A stretch of 6,364 nucleotides of DNA, taken from positions 1 through 6,364 of the forward strand of contig JANWKK010000172.1 in assembly GCA_025451425.1 (NCBI GenBank), written 5' to 3'. The DNA is from Gemmatimonadaceae bacterium (GTDB lineage: Bacteria; Gemmatimonadota; Gemmatimonadetes; Gemmatimonadales; Gemmatimonadaceae). Below, one piece after another: positions 5,861 to 6,364 of the stretch. The notes beneath the pieces were generated by a model that was given only the letters and a program-made list of their open reading frames with translations, searched no databases and was not told where the DNA came from. Made by a program: the position numbers and the translations under genes. Within the stretch, counting starts at the first letter, position 1. Every line of letters begins with the position of its first letter.

Positions 5861-6364
5861 GCGGCTGTAGCAGTTCGCCAACGTATCGAACGCCACCTTC
5901 GGTTCCCACGGCATACCGGGGTAGCGCCTAACGGCTGGGCTGTTCTGGCCATCGATGACGTTGACGATGCCGCGGCTCGCGATGTCGAAGTCCTGTTGAG
6001 GGTTCGCGCGATGCGGCAGATCGTAGCGCGCGAAGGTGTACACGAACGCGCTGTCGACGCCTTCGGCGTCGAAGACCTCCAGCAGCTGGCGCAAATACGT
6101 CGCTTGCTCGTTCTCATCGCGCACGAACTTGCCGTCGAGTCGTGTGGGCCGGCCATCGCGGCCCCACTCGATCATCGACAGCTCGGAGCCGCCGAGATCG
6201 GCGGCACCTCGATACGTCATACATCCGAACTCGGTGATCGCAACCGGCTTCCTCAGGGCGCGGCCTTGTGCAACGAAGGCGCGGATCATCTCGCTGAAAT
6301 GCTCCGCCGTCGCCTTCGTTCGATAGCCGGCATCGGTCGCGATGATGTCGAAGCGAGCCCAGTC
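5858..6364 (-). CDS. Glycoside-hydrolase-like TIM-barrel protein, C-terminal part
   Basis: The reading frame is open from the window edge (6364) to TGA at 5860-5858, so 168 C-terminal residues are visible and the N-terminus is missing; the ATG at 6289 is internal. The fragment starts DWARFDIIATDAGYR, then a helix and KPVAITEFGC (Glu about residue 45), where E follows a beta strand as the nucleophile does in clan GH-A glycosidases. Next come a charged RDENEQATYLRQLL helix, GVDSAFVYTFARYDLP (next strand), DFDIASRGIVNV and a closing MPWEPKVAFDTLANCY helix. The set fits the last strands and helices of a (beta/alpha)8 barrel. Similar proteins are, as I recall, sometimes labelled abortive-infection protein, a name the sequence here does not support. 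Substrate cannot be told. It converges on the kinase gene with a 19 bp gap. Confidence 0.7.
   Translation of the reverse strand, partial: DWARFDIIATDAGYRTKATAEHFSEMIRAFVAQGRALRKPVAITEFGCMTYRGAADLGGSELSMIEWGRDGRPTRLDGKFVRDENEQATYLRQLLEVFDAEGVDSAFVYTFARYDLPHRANPQQDFDIASRGIVNVIDGQNSPAVRRYPGMPWEPKVAFDTLANCYSR

Noticed and set aside
5155..6156. 333-codon open frame on the - strand overlapping the kinase and barrel genes
   Set aside because: It is antisense to the TPR part of the kinase and out of frame with the barrel gene; its sequence is Arg/Ser/Thr-rich low-complexity typical of GC-rich shadow frames.

Overview
The window is a GC-rich bacterial chromosomal segment of about 6.4 kb. The most telling gene is a serine/threonine kinase fused to a TolB-like domain and TPR repeats. 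This architecture is very common in Gemmatimonadota and also occurs in Acidobacteriota, so a soil-type member of Gemmatimonadota is my best guess. That assignment is inference from protein style and composition, not from a marker gene.

Layout. Positions 1-159 hold the 3' end of a + strand gene, possibly an alpha/beta-hydrolase C-terminus. A two-gene + strand unit follows: a proline-rich, coiled-coil, single-span membrane protein (223-990) and, 18 nt later, an orphan ParB-like protein (1009-1965). The roughly 500 bp gap to the next gene, which is convergent, is not empty. It holds heptanucleotide arrays (unit AGGTGCT) next to both stop codons, a strong bidirectional terminator hairpin between them, and a 373 bp imperfect palindrome sitting inside the left array. 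The palindrome looks like an insertion at a CTAG target with TA duplication: removing it restores an unbroken heptamer array. A secreted protein with two copies of one domain joined by a Gly/Asn/Asp/Arg-rich linker is encoded at 2462-3292 (-). It diverges from the kinase-TolB-TPR gene (3511-5838, +), whose 3' end meets, with a 19 bp gap, the 3' part of a glycoside-hydrolase-like TIM-barrel gene (5858-6364, -, running off the window). That gap is filled by a second, unrelated 7-bp repeat.

How the parts fit. The membrane protein and ParB-like protein are probably co-transcribed, but no ParA partner is visible. The kinase is a cytosolic-looking sensor/regulator with protein-interaction repeats; nothing in the window identifies its substrate. 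The convergent gene ends are the most unusual part. They combine short 7-bp tandem repeats, which for CTAGGTG place stop codons in all six frames, with a shared terminator. The palindromic insertion is the best candidate here for something undescribed.
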